Assembly (NCBI RefSeq): GCF_026151205.1
Contig: NC_087075.1
Coordinates: forward strand, 6,158,858-6,218,857
Direction of reading: 5' to 3'
DNA length: 60,000 nt
DNA from: Bolinopsis microptera
Lineage: Eukaryota > Ctenophora > Tentaculata > Lobata > Bolinopsidae
Shown: positions 12,001 to 21,532 of the stretch, piece by piece
Position numbering within the stretch: the stretch's first letter is position 1
Layout: each line of letters opens with the position of its first letter
Position numbers and translations under genes: made by a program
The notes under the pieces: generated by a model
The model's input: the letters and a program-made list of their open reading frames with translations, nothing else
What the model was told of the DNA's origin: nothing
The model's database searches: none

Positions 12001-14174
12001 CAAGCTTTGAAGGAAACAAGCACTTGACTGTGGAGAAATGAGTGAAGTGAGGGCAGGCTAGGGTTTGTTTGAGATATAGTGAGATAGTTGTGGGTATGGG
12101 AGGGAGATAAGGGAGAACCTCATGTGAGAGGTGATAAAAAGGGAGTTACGATGATTCAAATTGTGAGATGGTATGCAGATTTTGATCTGATTTTGCATTG
12201 TATAGAATAAGTAGGATAGCGAAGAGAATTGGAAAGTGGACCAGTCTTGAAGATTTTCAGTCTACAGAGTTGAGCACTATTAATTCGTAATTTGAATAAC
12301 GTTGAATTTTAAGATCATCAGATTTTAGGGTTAATGTTGATAATTTCGAGTTGAAACACTGTCACAAGTAATTGGTGAACCCAATTAGTTAATTGCCGAT
12401 TGCACGTGCAGATTCGGACTACTGTCAATCTAAATTATGACGGTGGACGCGAAAATTGTCACGCCAAACACAATGTTAGAGACTAGAGTGCCTTTTTAAT
12501 CATCTAGTGTATCAGTGAGATTTCGCGCGCAGTTGAGGCGCGCAATTTAGCGGCACCTTCGAATAACGAAATCGTACCGGTCGATCTATTTTTAGCGATT
12601 TTGAATTTCATTTGCACCAAAATTTGTGGCTGATGCTCCCTGGATTTAAAGATTACGTAATAAGTTGGACTTCTAACGAATCAATCCAACCAGTAACTCA
12701 CTCTGGTTTTAGATGTTCTGAAGATGAGTGCGTAGTACAGACTACAGTTGGCAAAAACCGAGATTATTTCCGAGTATTTTTTTTCCTTCGATGTACTCTT
12801 GTTCTGTTACTACAGTTACTACACTACTACAGTTGAACTTTAAGTTTAAGTTTATATTTCAGAATGGAGAGTCAGCCTGCGTCAATGGTCGCATCTCCAA
12901 AGGACCCTACTGCGCTGTCCTTCCTCACTACAACCCGCACCCAAACCACCACCAGTACAACCTTCATCCTCACAGACAGCCCCTTTACCAGCACGTGCGG
13001 AACGTGTCGCGCGGCACTCAGCACGTGCAATATCGACAACCTCCACAGCGGGTCCAGAACTATCCAAACAAACGGGAAGAAAAACCTGGAGAGGTCCATA
13101 CTTATAGAAATAGGCCCAACATACTATCTAAGGTAAGGTCTACCATAAGGAAAGAATTTATCGATTAATAAATGGACATAGGCACACATTTCGAAGACTA
13201 TATTTCCAAATTGGATGAGAATATATTTTCCATGATTATTTGTATACCTCTCTAAGTGTCTGATCTAGTACATATCACCAGGTAGTTCGACGGGACGAGA
13301 AAGATACAAGCTCACCTCCCGGAACCTCACTCCTGAACCTCAACCAACTCTTCCACACCAACAACAACCTGGAGAACATCTCCCCTGGCAGTAGTTCCTA
13401 CGAGAGTGGCTACTCCTCCAGCTCACTTAACGACACTTCCAATAACTCCCCTAAACCCAAATCTTTCGTTTGCTCGACACCCGTTAAGAACGGAGTTTGG
13501 AGTTCTCCAGAGTTCGGTGGATTCAAGAGTAGTCCCCAGATAACATCCTTCCCGCTGTCAGGTGAAGAGCTGCCTAATCTCTCTCACTACATGGCTCCTG
13601 CTGCAGATCCACAGTTACAATCTTGTGTTAAAGAAGAAGAAAAGGTTGAGCCCTCCGGTGAGTTTTGGTCCCCAACTTACGGTAAACACCAAGTTTTCTT
13701 CTCTCCGACAAAAGGGGATGGAAAACAGCCAAGATACGAGGTAGAAGGAGAAGTCACAGTTCCGTTTTGACTCAAATCGCAATGAGTGACTCATATACCG
13801 CCTTCCCTACCGCGGAATCTCCTTGCATCAAGGAGGAAATAGATGAGGCAAAGGAGGTTGTCCTAATTGAGACATCTCAAAGGGTGGATTCAAACGACAC
13901 TGACGCCAAGGAAGAAATTCAGGAGGTAAAGGAGGAACCGATTGATTGTTTGCCCGGGCCAAAATCAGAAGACAAGAACTGTGACATAGCTGATCTGATC
14001 ACTCAATTTATTAACGAGGGGGAAGTATGCATGCTGAACGGAACTTTTAGTACCACTCCATTACGACAGTACTTGACCGAGGAAGAGAGCTCTCTTGCAT
14101 TAGATCTTGACAGTCCGAAACGCTCCAAGAAGAAGACTCCTATAAGAAGATCACTAAATGAGGAAATGAAGTGA
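3076..14174 (+). CDS. FoxM: FoxM-like forkhead transcription factor (7 exons)
   Basis: Nuclear DNA-binding factor; FoxM proteins drive G2/M cell-cycle genes (family knowledge). Proposed exons: 3076-3193, 4530-4691, 7786-7955, 10478-10642, 12863-13132, 13282-13657, 13729-14174. All use GT-AG, junction phases agree (1,1,0,0,0,1) and the total is 1,707 nt, 568 residues. Exon 2 encodes DDSLTNMEWL (about residues 49-58), matching the conserved FoxM motif before the forkhead. The forkhead spans about 104-192, split by an intron after HWK: YSYAMLIFKAINDTEEKRM, IYEWIENHYLYYK, SSIRHNLSQHKIFVKE, GSFWALDRR. The AINxTExKRM and IYxWIExH pattern fits FoxM better than FoxN, FoxJ or FoxK. The C-terminal half has many SP/TP sites, SUMO-like IKEE and VKEE, and a basic KRSKKK. 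Weak points: the exon 4 donor (GTTGGT), the last intron, and possible further 5' exons. Confidence 0.8.
5110..5850. mobile_element. Possible transposon with CG-rich inverted ends
   Basis: Both edges carry related short words: GCGGGATCAT, CATCCCGC and AAACCCGGCCCGC on the left; GATCATCCCGC, GCGGGATGATC and GGCGGGTTTATG on the right. The right part includes a hairpin around GATCATCCCGCTAGCGCGGG. A short frame at 5610-5711 starts MTDRFDIQIDELNPLSKSP. I could not define exact ends or a target duplication, so this may instead be a composite of smaller repeats or a regulatory block. Confidence 0.35.
5318..5401. promoter_or_regulatory. Cluster of five CACGTG E-boxes
   Basis: CACGTG occurs at 5318, 5331, 5342, 5376 and 5396, five perfect palindromes in 84 bases, with a CCAAT at about 5351. 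CACGTG is the canonical site of bHLH-Zip factors such as Myc/Max and USF. A function as an intronic enhancer or alternative promoter of FoxM is inference. The motif is also frequent in repeats elsewhere in the window, so transposon origin is a real alternative. Confidence 0.5.
6417..6537. mobile_element. Short hairpin MITE
   Basis: Perfect 18-bp arms TGACACATGACAGTGATT (6443-6460) and its reverse complement (6499-6516) sit inside weaker outer ends GGTGGGTAGG and CCTTCCCACC. The loop carries two ATTGG/CCAAT words. No target duplication is evident. Confidence 0.6.
6757..6780. repeat. Short perfect-arm inverted repeat
   Basis: Arms TGCACTTTCT and AGAAAGTGCA are separated by about three bases. 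It lies in FoxM intron 2, downstream of the MITE at 6417-6537. Confidence 0.55.
8447..8525. promoter_or_regulatory. CACGTG triplet with CCAAT box
   Basis: Perfect CACGTG at 8447, 8488 and 8520, with the inverted CCAAT word ATTGG at about 8471. A second pair, at 7233 and 7254, lies before exon 3. Arrangement and spacing resemble a TATA-less promoter, but no transcript start can be read from the sequence. Confidence 0.35.
9694..9888 (+). CDS. Possible small secreted ORF or signal-peptide exon
   Basis: ATG starts MGGVGVAHFSFILVAILVVG, a strongly hydrophobic stretch that would serve as a signal peptide. After SDVSQ a GTAGGT donor-like site follows (9769-9774), so this could be a first exon; unspliced it would encode 64 residues. 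It lies inside FoxM intron 3 on the same strand. I recognise no family and no matching downstream exon, so chance is quite possible. Confidence 0.15.
   Translation: MGGVGVAHFSFILVAILVVGSDVSQVGGARLFSHVTALNHATCKGNHSHLPVELSFISLFSQVP
10643..12862. other. FoxM intron 4
   Basis: A 2.2-kb intron, AT-rich with a purine-rich block at about 11860-12130 and a short local duplication of GGGGCAGTACGCCGT at 11546-11580. No exon or element with defined ends was seen. Confidence 0.5.
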
Positions 14175-15778
14175 CTAAGTGATAGGGGATAACTATTCGG
14201 GATTGGTTAAGTTAATAGTCAGCCAAAGCTCACCATTTGAGCATTAATAATTTTCTGCACAAATATTCGTTGATAGAAATGAGAAAACCGAATCAACTGA
14301 GTCATTATTGACTCGAACCCAAGTCATGGCTGCTTGAATATAGTTAAAACTATGTGATGGCTGCTGCTATATTTCAAGCAAGTTGTGAATGAGGTACTTT
14401 TGACTATTGTTGGAACTTAATTATCGACTATAAAAGTTACAAGTTAATTTTTTTGACTGATTTACGGATTGAAGTTTAAGTTATGTTACTTACCATATTA
14501 CACACCAATATCGTGGTGAATTGTCGCGATATGTTTTGCACACGGCGACTTATAAAGCAATTTGTTAATGGTTTGTTCGGCTATAATATCAATTGTTTGG
14601 TCACTTAATTGATTACTTACTTGATCAGATGTTGTCTTAAAAAACTTCGTATTGGTGATTAAGTTTTTCAGTTTGAACTTATGCGACTTATTTCAGTCTC
14701 CGTTTTTGGTTTATTTCTTCGTTGTTGCATGCTCTTTTTTTGTGTTTGCTCTGAATTTAAACTATATGATATTTTGTTTTTTCCGGTTTAGTGGCCGAAC
14801 ACTTCATGTAAATGATACTTAATCTTGTCTTCATAATCACCGATATTTGTTCAGAATATAACTTAAAAGATTTCGACATTAATGAAATGGAGTCACGGAG
14901 AGTTCAAGAACTACTTTCCAATTATGCATAATTTTAGATAAAAATGGATTGGTGGGTTACGATAATGAAATGTTGTTCAATGTCCATGATTGTCCCTGCT
15001 AATAAATTACCTTATTACTTGTTCAAACATAATATTTATTTTTGATTAAAACATTGACATTTAATAGGGAACCCAAATCGTATCTTCTAAGTAGCATACT
15101 TCGGCTTCAATAACTAAGGAAAAGGAAATAGTCATAGTTGGAAAGTTATAAATTTCACTTTTGTTAAGCATTCGATATAATTCACCGTTATTATACCGTT
15201 TTTCTCACTAAGTATTGCTGTATGCTGTAATGTGTAAAGTAATTTACTTTTATATTCCAACCGTAACTTTTGAATAATAATTGAGCTGTTTTATTTTTAT
15301 TCAAAGGAAAAAATAATCTGATAGTCTGATTTAACAATTGAACTACGCGTATTAAATTTAATCTATGACCTGTCAGTTAATGATTGATAATTCTTCTGGA
15401 AACTACCATAAAGTTCCTAATTTCTTGGTCGATACTCTTGATAGTTCATAAACCAATGTTCCCTCCCTCTGATCGCCGATTGTTGAGAATCCTTAGGATT
15501 TTCCAATTGTGACAACGTCCGCAATAGAGTCCATGGACCTTACGAAATCAGAAAACATTCCCAAATCTGGAGCAGTGCCCTGAAACACGATCATTATTAG
15601 TGGTTAATTTCATTCTGTGTAAACATAAGAATATTCTGTATATTATGTTTCGAATTTGTGAATTGTGAAGTGAGACAGCGAGTCTTATACAATACAGCGA
15701 GTCTTGTACAACTGTGGCAGGACACCGCATACCTTATAACCTAGTACTATGCCATATTATGTTGTGATCGTATTATGC

Positions 15779-15877
15779 GTTACAGTGTTAAGGTGTTACA
15801 GTGTTATGAGTTACAGTGTTAGGGTGTTACAGTGTTATGAGTTACAGTGTTAGGGTGTGTTAAGGTAGTGTTAGGGT
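15779..15877. repeat. Short tandem repeat (GTTACAGTGTTAGGGT)
   Basis: Repeated words GTTACAGTGTTA(G/A)GGT and GAGTTACAGTGTT with irregular units of about 14-26 bases. It is an imperfect minisatellite with no associated gene. Confidence 0.8.
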
Positions 15878-16520
15878 GTGTTGTAGATGCTAGCTATATA
15901 CTTATATACTAAACCTAAAAACTTATTACTTGTCTAATAAGATTGATAATAATTGATATGACGGTGGCGATGCTAAATCGTACAGTAACCAACATGTTCA
16001 GTGTACACGTGTGGGCGGAGTGCGCGCGTTGCACGTGACAAATTATTCGTGTTACCAGGTCACGTGATATTTGAACATTGCGCGTGTAGACGCATCTTGT
16101 CTTGCGTTAAATGTTTAATTTTCCCGCTAAAAAAGGGTGGCTGTTGATTGAATTATTTTGAATTTTCTTGGCGATTGTAAACTGTAAATCGCACGGGGTA
16201 TTTTGTCGTTAATGCATTTTATTAGGTTGCACCTTTGCAGGTCGCAACCCCTTGGTAACAAAAACATTCTCACTATGTACAATATATGAGTGTATTTTTG
16301 ATCTTCAACCAATTAAGTCCGGAAAAAATTATGTTTCAGAGACGAAATGGTCGAATTTCGCCAACCCTATTGTTATAAGGTAAAAGTGAGCGCTAAATAA
16401 AGACAAGCTTGCTTTACAACCGGCACTTTGCACTTTGGCCGCTGTTCGTAGCTTTAAAAATGTATTTTATTAGTATCATTTATTCTGAGCTATCTGGCTA
16501 ACGAGTTAATTCTGGCTGTA

Positions 16521-16525
16521 CACTT

Positions 16526-16574
<49 letters not shown>
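16521..16574. repeat. (CACTTT)n microsatellite
   Basis: Nine uninterrupted CACTTT hexamers, polypyrimidine on the plus strand. Confidence 0.95.
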
Positions 16575-17075
16575 CTACTTACTCCCAGTCTTTGTGCTTC
16601 CTCCATCAGCTCTTTTGCTTCTTCTATCTGAAAAATATACCCTCTTAAGTAATAAGTTCGGAATTCCATGCTTTTAGATATATGATTTAAAGATTTTATC
16701 AGTCTAATATAACCTCTATATCTAATATAATGAGTACTTACCATAGACTCTACTACTCCTATGATTTTGCTCAGCTGAAATTAAAATATTTTTGGTTTGA
16801 AATTAGTGTTAGCAGAAAAAACAGTACATTCTCGAAATAAATAGTCCTAATTTTAGACGAAAATATTCGCGATCTTATCGAAAGCTTGTAGTCGATATCT
16901 ACATATATTGTGTGTTGTTGCCTTTTTATTTGCGTTAAATTTAGCGAAACAAATTGTGTAATCAAAAGTTGGTGACGCTATCTAATTGTATCCTGGAGAC
17001 TTTGTGATGACATCAACTGTGAAAGGCTGCAGAATTAAATTCCAATAAATATTTTTAAAAACTAACATTGTCAGC

Positions 17076-17147
17076 GGCTCAATGGTCTAGGGGTATGATT
17101 CTCGCTTTGGGTGCGAGAGGTCCCGGGTTCAAATCCCGGTTGAGCCC
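17076..17147 (+). tRNA. tRNA-Pro (anticodon TGG)
   Basis: A 72-base cloverleaf. The acceptor arms GGCTCAA and TTGAGCC pair perfectly with discriminator C. The D-arm includes A-box TGGTCTAGGGG. The anticodon stem CTCGC/GCGAG encloses loop TTTGGGT, anticodon TGG. The T-arm carries B-box GGTTCAAATCC. A T-run (CTTTTTC) follows within ten bases as Pol III terminator. The copy at 17394-17465 is identical, so both are probably functional. Confidence 0.97.
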
Positions 17148-17211
17148 GATCTTTTTCATTTTTTCGAGGTATATTATAGTGGCTGATTCAGAATCGCATG
17201 CAATACTCATA

Positions 17212-17277
17212 CGGCAAATTGGTTTAGCAGTATGATTATCGTTCCGGGTAATTAATGCCAAGGGTATCAATCACAGG
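17212..17277 (+). pseudogene. Decayed tRNA-Pro copy
   Basis: TTGGTTTAGCAGTATGATTA aligns with the D-arm region of the flanking tRNA-Pro genes (TGGTCTAGGGGTATGATT). It is followed by TCGTTCCGGGT at the anticodon position and a weak GGTATCAATCAC at the B-box position. Stems no longer pair. It lies between the two intact copies, which suggests a third, decayed member of a local tRNA-Pro array. Confidence 0.45.
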
Positions 17278-17393
17278 TGAAATTTGTTATGTCCGTTTTT
17301 ATATATTTATAAATATGCCTATTCAATGTTGCGAAAAGGTATAATTGTAATTACAAAATATAATTTGTACTGGCAAAATGAAGTATTTGCAGC

Positions 17394-17465
17394 GGCTCAA
17401 TGGTCTAGGGGTATGATTCTCGCTTTGGGTGCGAGAGGTCCCGGGTTCAAATCCCGGTTGAGCCC
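17394..17465 (+). tRNA. tRNA-Pro (anticodon TGG), second copy
   Basis: Identical over all 72 bases to the tRNA at 17076-17147, including the AGC just before it. The downstream T-run (TCTTTTATTTTTTC) provides termination. Flanks diverge beyond a few bases, so selection or gene conversion probably maintains the identity. Confidence 0.97.
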
Positions 17466-17883
17466 GGTCTTTTATTTTTTCAAAATATTAACTGCTTCAT
17501 TACTTATGATAGCCTAAAAACCGGGTTCCATAATTTTATGATTACGATTACTTAAATTATTTGTCCCTCGAATAATTATGATAATCTAAGATCCATTCTA
17601 AAGTACTAGGCTTATACATTTTCTCATATAATACCACATAGGATATGCATTTTAATGTACATTGTACATATATGTAGTATTTCGATTATCACTACATGTC
17701 GACCACCAAATGGCTGTACTCATCACCTTCTCTTTTGTTTTGTAAAGCCAACTACCACTTACGACCATTTCTCACCGGTTTCATCGTCAAAATAACCGCG
17801 GAATTTTGCCAATTATCCTCATCCAACAAATCTAATAAAGTGAATAAAACGCGATATAATTGGGAAATCTGCCCCCCCCCCTA

Positions 17884-18006
17884 GCTTGTGGTATATAGTA
17901 GGCTTGTGGTATATAGTAGGCTTGTGGTATATAATAGGCTTGTGATATATAATAGGCTTGTGGTATATAATAGGCTAGTGGTATATAATAGGCTTGTGGT
18001 ATATAG
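17884..18006. repeat. 18-bp tandem array
   Basis: About seven copies of GCTTGTGGTATATAGTAG with small substitutions (TATAATAG, GCTAGTGG). Confidence 0.9.
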
Positions 18007-18316
18007 GCTAGGTGTGATACACGCCAGCTGTTGATGGCGCTTCATGGTACACACTAGTATTACAGCTAAGCTATAACCGTAACACTGTGATGGGCATAGC
18101 TATATTTAGAATTTTGAACGAGAAGAAGGCTCTTATTTTGCTCACCTTTTTGTTTATGCCACTCCAAGAAGTCATTGTTGAATCAGTTTAATCACTAGAA
18201 ATCTTTTTTGCCCCTAGAAAAGTTATTCAGTCACTTTCTATTTTTTGTTTGTTATTGAACTTAGAATTAGCGATGTACAATACAATACAATGTAGTGCTC
18301 AATACAACTGTTAATA

Positions 18317-18565
18317 ATGTATTGTATTAGCGAATATAAATGTAAACTAAAGGAGATAAAAGGTATACTAAAAGAGGTGAAATTTAGACTAAAAGAGTTG
18401 AAATCTAGACTATTAGAGGTAAAATTTAGACTAAAAGAGTTGAAATGTAGACTAACAGAGGTAAAATGTAGACTAGAGGAGATAAAATGTAGACTAGAAG
18501 AGATAAAATGTAGACTAGAAGAGATAAAATGTAGACTAGAAGAGATAAAATGTAGACTAAGATAG
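18317..18565 (+). repeat. 21-bp array encoding perfect heptads
   Basis: About eleven copies of a 21-base unit such as AGACTAGAAGAGATAAAATG. An ATG at 18317 reads it in frame for 82 codons as RLEEIKC and RLKELKC heptads, a predicted coiled coil ending in TAG. The unit length (3 x 7) makes the heptad pattern automatic once the frame is open. The last four units are nearly identical, indicating recent amplification. I regard it as a minisatellite first and a possible small protein second. Confidence 0.75.
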
Positions 18566-19470
18566 GTAAATATCTAAGAGCTGTATCAAATCCAGCAAAG
18601 AAATGGTATAAGTGAATATATTGAAACCCTAAATTGAACTTGCTCAAAAAGACACAGCACAACACTGGCAACTGAAAGAAGTGACTGGGTAGATTGAGGT
18701 GGTGGGAGTGTGGGAGTGTGGGCACTGTTGAGAATACTGGTGGGGGCTGTTGAGAGTAGTGTTTCACTGTTGAGGTCTATTAATGGACAGAGTGTTGCGA
18801 CCATTGTACCCTTTTAAACATTCTGAAGCTCATTAATCAAAAAGAGATATTTCAATAATTCTCCCGATAATAAATTGTAAATAGGGATTGATTACTGATT
18901 AGTGGTGTCGGTAATATGAGGAAGTTTTCATTACAGTTAATGAAGTAATAAGGGAAATAGTTGCCCACGTAGATTGTCCAATACATTTTCATGGTTATTA
19001 AGAGGTTAAGAAGCCCTGTGAAAGATACAATTTTGATTTACAGAATTCGCTGATTTTTACTGTTTTTGGAAACCAGGGTTTTGGGAGGTTTTACATTGAA
19101 CTATCTGATTTAGTTTTATTGTGTTATTGAGTTTCTTTTCGTTCTTTCAAGAATATTTCCGATCCTATTTTACAAGACTCAATAATAACGATGTTATAAT
19201 AAACAAAAGGGAATTCTATGTAAAGCTACTACATAAAAAGTCACATTCATTCTTTGAAACTGGTATTCAATACGAAATATCTCGACTCATACTAAAGATT
19301 TTACGATTTAATTTCAAATCTATAAGCACTAAGCAGTCCCAAAGAAATAGTTATAAGATATAAAATAGTATATACCTTACGAGACATATTTATGTTTAAC
19401 ATAATTCCAGTGACCTAAACAAAAATATGGGAATTTTTTCCGAAAACCGTCATATTTCGTACCCCAAATT

Positions 19471-21293
19471 CAGGGGTGTAGGAATGATTTTCTTCATGGG
19501 GGGGCCAAATTCAAAATATTTTTTGGCGCTTCGCGCCACACCCTAAATTTTTTGGCGCTTCGCGCCAAATCCTGAATTTCGAGGGTAAGGGCAAAAGGAA
19601 ATTGCAGCATGTGCGGTATCGCGATTTTTCACGTTTGCCGCGACAAATCGCGATTTTTCAGATTCTGGCCTCTCGACAAATCGCGATTTTTTTCAGTTCT
19701 CCGCGTCAAATTGCGCATTTTCCTTTAAATCTACGGACCAAATTCTCGTTTTCTATAATTAGTATATGAAACCAATCAGTATCGCATCCACAACCTTCCG
19801 AATGTAGGCACGGACTTCAAAAATCCGAAAACAGAAAAATACATTTTCGGCTCATAATGATCAAGGTAGCATGAAACATGAACTAAAGTAATTTCCAGAA
19901 AAACTTTGAAAAATTTTGACTTAGAAAATTTTCGGTCCGAGTCATTCTCGATACGTACCTCTGAAAGCAGAGCTCCCGCTTCCGAGCTCGTATTGCGAAG
20001 GGGAGGCCTGCCTTCCGAGATCGCATTACAAAGGCCAAAGGGGAACCCTCGAGTCCAAAATCATATATCGAACTTCGAAAACCGAAAAAAATATTTTTGG
20101 CTCACAATGATCAGGGTAGCATGAAACATGAACAAAAGTAGTTTCCAGAAAAACTTTGAAAAATTTTGACTTTGAAAATTTTCGGTCCGAGTCATTCTCG
20201 ATACGTACCTCTGAAAGCAGAGCTCCCGCTTCCAAGCTCGTATTGCGAAGGGGAGGCCTGCCTTCCGAGATCGCATTACAAAGGGGAACCCTCGAGTCCA
20301 AAAACATACATCGAACTTCGAAAACCGAAAAATATATTTTTGGCTCATAATGATCAGGTTAGCATGAAACATGAACAAAAGTAGTTTCCAGAAAAACTTT
20401 GAAAAATTTTGACTTTGAAAATTTTCGGTCCGAGTCATTCTCGATACGTACCTCTGAAAGCAGAGCTCCCGCTTCCGAGCTCGTATTGCGAAGGGGAGGC
20501 CTGCCTTCCGGGATCGCATTACAAAGGCCAAAGGGGAACCCTCGAGTCCAAAATCATATATCGAACTTCGAAAACCGAAAAAAATATTTTTGGCTCACAA
20601 TGATCAGGGTAGCATGAAACATGAACAAAAGTAGTTTCCAGAAAAACTTTGAAAAATTTTGACTTTGAAAATTTTCGGTCCGAGTCATTCTCGATACGTA
20701 CCTCTGAAAGCAGAGCTCCCGCTTCCAAGCTCGTATTGCGAAGGGGAGGCCTGCCTTCCGAGATCGCATTACAAAGGGGAACCCTCGAGTCCAAAAACAT
20801 ACATCGAACTTCGAAAACCGAAAAACATATTTTTGGCTCATAATGATCAGGTTAGCATGAAACATGAACAAAAGTAGTTTCCAGAAAAACTTTGAAAAAT
20901 TTTGACTTTGAAAATGTTCGGTCCGAGTCATTCTCGATACGTACCTCTGAAAGCAGAGCTCCCGCTTCTGAGCTCGTATTGCGAAGGCTAGGGGATGCCT
21001 GCCTTCCGAGAACGCATCACAAAGGGGAACCCTCGAGTCCAAAATCATACATCGAACTTCGAAAACCAAAAAATATATTTTTGGCTCATAATGATTATTT
21101 TATAATAAGTCAAAAACTTTGAAAAATTTTGACTTATTATAAAATTTTTGACTAAATAAATTTTCGGGGAAAATTTTTTTTTTCCCAAAAATTTTTAGAA
21201 ACCTAAATTAAAAAGTTGGCCCTTTTTGGCCCCTTGCCCAGATTTCATGGGGGGGCGATGGCCCCCCCTGCCCCCCCGCTTCCTACACCCCTG
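19471..21293. mobile_element. Non-autonomous hAT-type transposon, 1,823 bp
   Basis: Ends are inverted: CAGGGGTGTAGGAA at 19471 and its complement TTCCTACACCCCTG finishing at 21293. Both ends are flanked by the identical 8-bp word CCCAAATT (19463-19470 and 21294-21301), the target duplication size of hAT elements. No transposase frame is present. The interior is mostly a 245-250 bp satellite. A poly-G/poly-C stretch lies next to each end. The duplication is exact, so the insertion is probably fairly young. Confidence 0.9.
19850..21115. repeat. Dimeric satellite inside the hAT element
   Basis: Five units of about 243-250 bases, each containing GCTCA(T/C)AATGATCAGG, TAGCATGAAACATGAAC, AAAATTTTGACTTTGAAAA and GCAGAGCTCCCGCTTC. 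Two unit types alternate: one has CAAAGGCCAAAGGGGAACCC, the other lacks the GCCAAAGG. The higher-order period is 493 bases, with long stretches at 20156 and 20649 matching essentially base for base. The predicted frames on both strands are by-products. Confidence 0.92.
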
Positions 21294-21532
21294 CCCAAAT
21301 TATATCATGGTATTTGGGGATTTTTTCACCTCCTTATTTTACAAAAATGAAACCTCCTGTTTAATCAATGAAGTTTCTGTTTCGAAGATGTCAAATTTTG
21401 GTTTGCGACGACTGCTGTCTTGAAGCATCTTCTAAAATCTAAAAGTTACCAATGTACACAATATTTTTGTCGGGAGGTTAGGGCATCTTTCTACTTTCGA
21501 GTGTAATTTCATTGAGAATTGTTGGATAACGA

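Larger units (their letters stand above)
14175..17075. other. Gene-free interval after FoxM
   Basis: The start would hold the FoxM 3' UTR. The rest is AT-rich with no coding exon, apart from two tandem arrays (15779-15877 and 16521-16574) and a CACGTG-containing stretch near 16005-16075 (GCACGTGACA, GTCACGTGAT). Confidence 0.5.
17466..19462. other. Gene-free interval with two minisatellites
   Basis: AT-rich. It holds an 18-bp array and a 21-bp array, annotated separately, and a poly-C run near 17871. No conserved coding exon was recognised. Confidence 0.5.

Noticed and set aside
12864-13136. Alternative frame MESQPASMVASPKDP over FoxM exon 5
   Set aside because: The phase-0 frame NGESACVNG alone connects exon 4 and exon 6 through valid splice sites.
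17079-17517. Protein frames overlapping the tRNA genes
   Set aside because: They read through identical tRNA sequence and have no other coding support.
20026-21122. Family of related 64-171 codon frames in both orientations
   Set aside because: All lie within satellite units of the hAT element; the same sequence is open on both strands with no domain.
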